Below, piece after piece: positions 62,278 to 64,000 of a DNA stretch of 64,000 nt. A program made the position numbers and the translations under genes. Position 1 is the first letter of the stretch. Every line of letters begins with the position of its first letter. A model generated the notes under the pieces. It worked only from the letters and a program-made list of their open reading frames with translations, had not been told where the DNA came from and ran no database searches. Source of the DNA: Lachnospiraceae bacterium (lineage in GTDB: Bacteria > Bacillota > Clostridia > Lachnospirales > Lachnospiraceae); the NCBI GenBank assembly GCA_015056865.1, contig SVFM01000015.1:1-64000 (forward strand), written 5' to 3'.

Positions 62278-62524
62278 CAAAAAGCCCCTTGAAATCCACA
62301 CGGATCTCAAGGGACCGAAATATCGGCGGTACCACCCTCATTGATGCGCACTGCACACCCTGCTCTTCCTACCGTTAACGCCGGTGCTACGCTGCACTTT
62401 CATGCAGGACTCCAAGGCAGGTTCAGGCTGTTACTCATAAGAGCCTCGCAGCAACCGGAGTCTCCTCCATCGGCTCTCTCTCTGGGATGCTTCCCAACCC
62501 TACTAACCCTCTTCAACGTCACTT
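62278..62524 (-). promoter_or_regulatory. T-box riboswitch of proS
   Basis: The untranslated leader has the conserved T-box AGGGTGGTACCGC (minus strand, near 62338-62326) with the pairing UCCCU that forms the antiterminator, then the competing terminator (CCCTTGAGATCC/GGATTTCAAGGGG, 62313-62285) with five T. Stem I spans about 62520-62400. On its 3' side, the specifier is probably CCT (62421-62419) in GAACCTGCC, a proline codon, which fits proS. Uncharged tRNA-Pro should allow read-through. Confidence 0.92.
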
Positions 62525-62530
62525 GATGTG

Positions 62531-62559
62531 ATTGTAGGACAAAACCGGGAAGATGTCAA
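62531..62559 (-). promoter_or_regulatory. Promoter of the proS T-box leader
   Basis: On the minus strand: TTGACA (62559-62554), 17 bp, TACAAT (62536-62531), a strong sigma-A promoter; the T-box leader starts about 7 bp later. Confidence 0.85.
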
Positions 62560-62561
62560 GT

Positions 62562-63548
62562 TTATTCTTCCTTTCTGGAAAATACTGCCTTCATAATGCC
62601 CATCAGCATACCAAACAGCACCCCTGCCACCGGCCAGATGATCCAGGACTGCCCCCAATTGTTCCAGGTAAAGCTGATTCCCAGATAAATTGCAGCTGCG
62701 GCGCACCAGTAAATCACCGGTACAAACTCAAATCTCCGTTCAAACTCTTTGTTTTTCGTGGTATAATCGCCCTGTTGCAACAGCTTCTCAAAACCACCCC
62801 ATATGATGCCGGACCATACGAAGAAGAATACTCCTATGGCGATCATGGCTAATAAAACGGCTACACAGATCACACCTGCCAGTTCACTTTGGGCTACCGC
62901 CCCGATGACCACCAAAGGCACCACACCCAAGATGCAGCACATCACACCTACCGCGATACAGGTGTAAAAGGTCTTCTCAAACTCTTTCTTTTTCTTTTCC
63001 ACAATACCCTGTACACCATATTCCAGACAAAGCGTCTCTTTTTCCAGATAAGAATATTTGTCTGTGCTAAGCCCGCTCAGGATCATAACACCCACAGCCA
63101 CAGCTACCATTACCAGTAAAACCGCAACGCCCACAGCGGCCGCCAGACTCTCCGATATTTTGGAGCCTGTCAACTGGGACATACCTGCCAGAAGGATCAG
63201 GCAGATGGGCGATAAAACGCAAAGGGAAACCGCAGGCGCGATCCTGCGGGCAGAACGCTTGACTATTGTCATGTACTCATTAGCCTCCTCTACCGATACG
63301 GAGCGGCCCTGCTCCGGCTCCTCCTTGGAATCCGCGTAGCTGACTGTCTCCAACTCATCTTTCAGCAGATAGTCTGTACTCACCCCAAAAAGGGCACTGA
63401 TCTTAATGATCTTATCCAAATCCGGTATGGAGGCGCCGCTCTCCCACTTGGAAACAGACTGCCTGGATACTTGCAGCTGATCCGCCAGTTCTTCCTGGGA
63501 CCATCCGCTTTTCTTTCTGAGCATCATAATCTTTTCCGCTAATATCAT
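62562..63548 (-). CDS. XRE-type HTH protein with a membrane domain
   Basis: A 328-residue protein. The first 65 residues are a Cro/C1-type HTH (EELADQLQVSRQSVSKWESG) with a following acidic linker. The remaining part has six or so hydrophobic segments in pairs (about 110-130, 140-165, 203-225, 232-252, 280-297, 305-320). HTH-membrane fusions of this kind are widespread in Clostridia and are thought to sense envelope or metabolic signals, but targets are generally unknown. A promoter (TTGAGT, 17 bp, TATTCT) lies upstream. Confidence 0.85.
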   Translation of the reverse strand: MILAEKIMMLRKKSGWSQEELADQLQVSRQSVSKWESGASIPDLDKIIKISALFGVSTDYLLKDELETVSYADSKEEPEQGRSVSVEEANEYMTIVKRSARRIAPAVSLCVLSPICLILLAGMSQLTGSKISESLAAAVGVAVLLVMVAVAVGVMILSGLSTDKYSYLEKETLCLEYGVQGIVEKKKKEFEKTFYTCIAVGVMCCILGVVPLVVIGAVAQSELAGVICVAVLLAMIAIGVFFFVWSGIIWGGFEKLLQQGDYTTKNKEFERRFEFVPVIYWCAAAAIYLGISFTWNNWGQSWIIWPVAGVLFGMLMGIMKAVFSRKEE

Positions 63549-63736
63549 ATTTCTTTCCTTCCTTTACGAACCATCCTGTGTTTCTGAGGAAATCTTATCA
63601 AAAAAGACGGTTGCGCACCACCAAGCGCACTATGTAATTTGTCAATCGGCGGTTGCAGCCAGGTAAATGTCAATTGCGTTACTTACTGTATTGCACCTCA
63701 GCCTTAGACCCGTTTGGCGCATTAGTTCACAATATT

Positions 63737-63765
63737 AGAATACCATAAAACCAAAAAAGACTCAA
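63737..63765 (-). promoter_or_regulatory. Putative promoter of the HTH-membrane gene
   Basis: On the minus strand: TTGAGT (63765-63760), 17 bp, TATTCT (63742-63737), leaving a leader of about 185 bp before the ATG. The rest of the 304-bp gap (63549-63852) shows no gene; the leader has some G/C-rich inverted segments (near 63613-63634) that I could not assign. Confidence 0.5.
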
Positions 63766-63804
63766 TTAAAATCTAACTTTATGTCCCCTTTTTATCGAAT
63801 TGTC

Positions 63805-63837
63805 TAAAAATAAGCCCCCGGATCATTCAGGGGGCTT
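63805..63837 (-). terminator. Terminator of the ABC exporter gene
   Basis: On the minus strand, AAGCCCCC (63837-63830) pairs with GGGGGCTT (63819-63812) around a 10-nt loop, followed by ATTTTT. Confidence 0.9.
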
Positions 63838-63852
63838 GAAATGGTAATGCAT

Positions 63853-64000
63853 TTACTCTGTATAATACTGGGCCTGCGCTTGCCACAGTTCAAAATACTT
63901 TCCATTCTCATCTGCGACAAGAGAAGCATGTGCACCTTGCTGGACAACCCCTCCTTCATGGAACACTACGATCTCATCGCAGAATTTACAGGAGGACAGG
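63853..64000 (-). CDS. ABC exporter ATP-binding subunit, C-terminal end (partial)
   Basis: An open frame of 48 codons enters from the right edge and ends at 63853 with TAA. It reads SSCKFCDEIVVFHEGGVVQQG, then ENGKYFELWQAQAQYY. This is the part after the H-loop of ABC exporter ATPases (the 'D-I-V-hydrophobic-G-x-V-x-x-G-x-H-x-x-L' pattern), with the ELWQAQAQYY ending typical of fused permease-ATPase peptide or multidrug exporters. The rest of the gene is outside the window. Confidence 0.85.
   Translation of the reverse strand, partial: LSSCKFCDEIVVFHEGGVVQQGAHASLVADENGKYFELWQAQAQYYTE

Overview
The window looks like chromosomal DNA of a Gram-positive anaerobe of the Clostridia, most likely a Lachnospiraceae member. 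I base this on protein families and gene order, not on any search: a class III glutamine synthetase next to an ireB-ruvX-DUF1292-RNase J-trmR-trhP run, an hprK-glucokinase-murB-rapZ-whiA-crh run, a CIRCE-controlled hrcA-grpE-dnaK-dnaJ operon, a T-box in front of a short-form proS, and strong AGGAGG-type ribosome binding sites.

Left edge (1-4.7 kb): the C-terminal half of an IS30-type transposase, a 27-codon remnant that looks like the end of plsY, a tlpA-like/ccdA thiol-redox pair, an M20 amidohydrolase, and then the most unusual region of the window. Two almost identical 194-bp units each encode a 28-residue membrane peptide of the holin-like toxin type and sit downstream of a tRNA-Lys(CTT) gene. 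Each toxin is faced by a convergent antisense promoter, and toxin mRNA and antisense RNA start with nearly the same leader. The outer unit is followed by a decayed copy of the tRNA terminator and the tRNA 3' half.

4.8-13.4 kb: a long minus-strand housekeeping run (mtaB, ireB, ruvX, DUF1292, RNase J, a short MltG-like protein, trmR, trhP, class III glnN). 13.5-26.3 kb: an HPr-like protein without the active histidine, an SGNH hydrolase, a creatininase-family/Gfo-Idh/AraC group, a prmA-rsmE-cysteine desulfurase-thiI operon, and a pair of large uncharacterised glycoside-hydrolase-like proteins with their own promoter.

26.5-36.6 kb: the class I heat-shock operon, uppP, a patatin-like lipase, an aminotransferase, and an AT-rich insert with a Fic protein and a yefM-yoeB toxin-antitoxin pair with visible operators. 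36.6-44.7 kb: glpK, hflK-hflC, metF, a two-component system, a truncated HAD-phosphatase fragment, a GNAT with an extra N-terminal domain, and a cyclophilin.

44.7-57.4 kb: fba, a Crh-like protein with Asp at position 15, whiA, rapZ, murB, ROK glucokinase, hprK, uvrC, ftsH, a zinc-ribbon/CxxC-repeat/YD-repeat membrane protein, thioredoxin and trmB. 57.5-64 kb: a D,D-carboxypeptidase, an alkaline-phosphatase-superfamily enzyme, a DEDDh exonuclease with a Cys-rich tail, T-box-controlled proS, an HTH-membrane protein, and the last 48 codons of an ABC exporter.

Most of the window is ordinary core genome. The parts most worth a second look are the tRNA-Lys-linked toxin tandem (3.7-4.7 kb), the two histidine-less HPr homologues, and the CxxC/YD-repeat protein.
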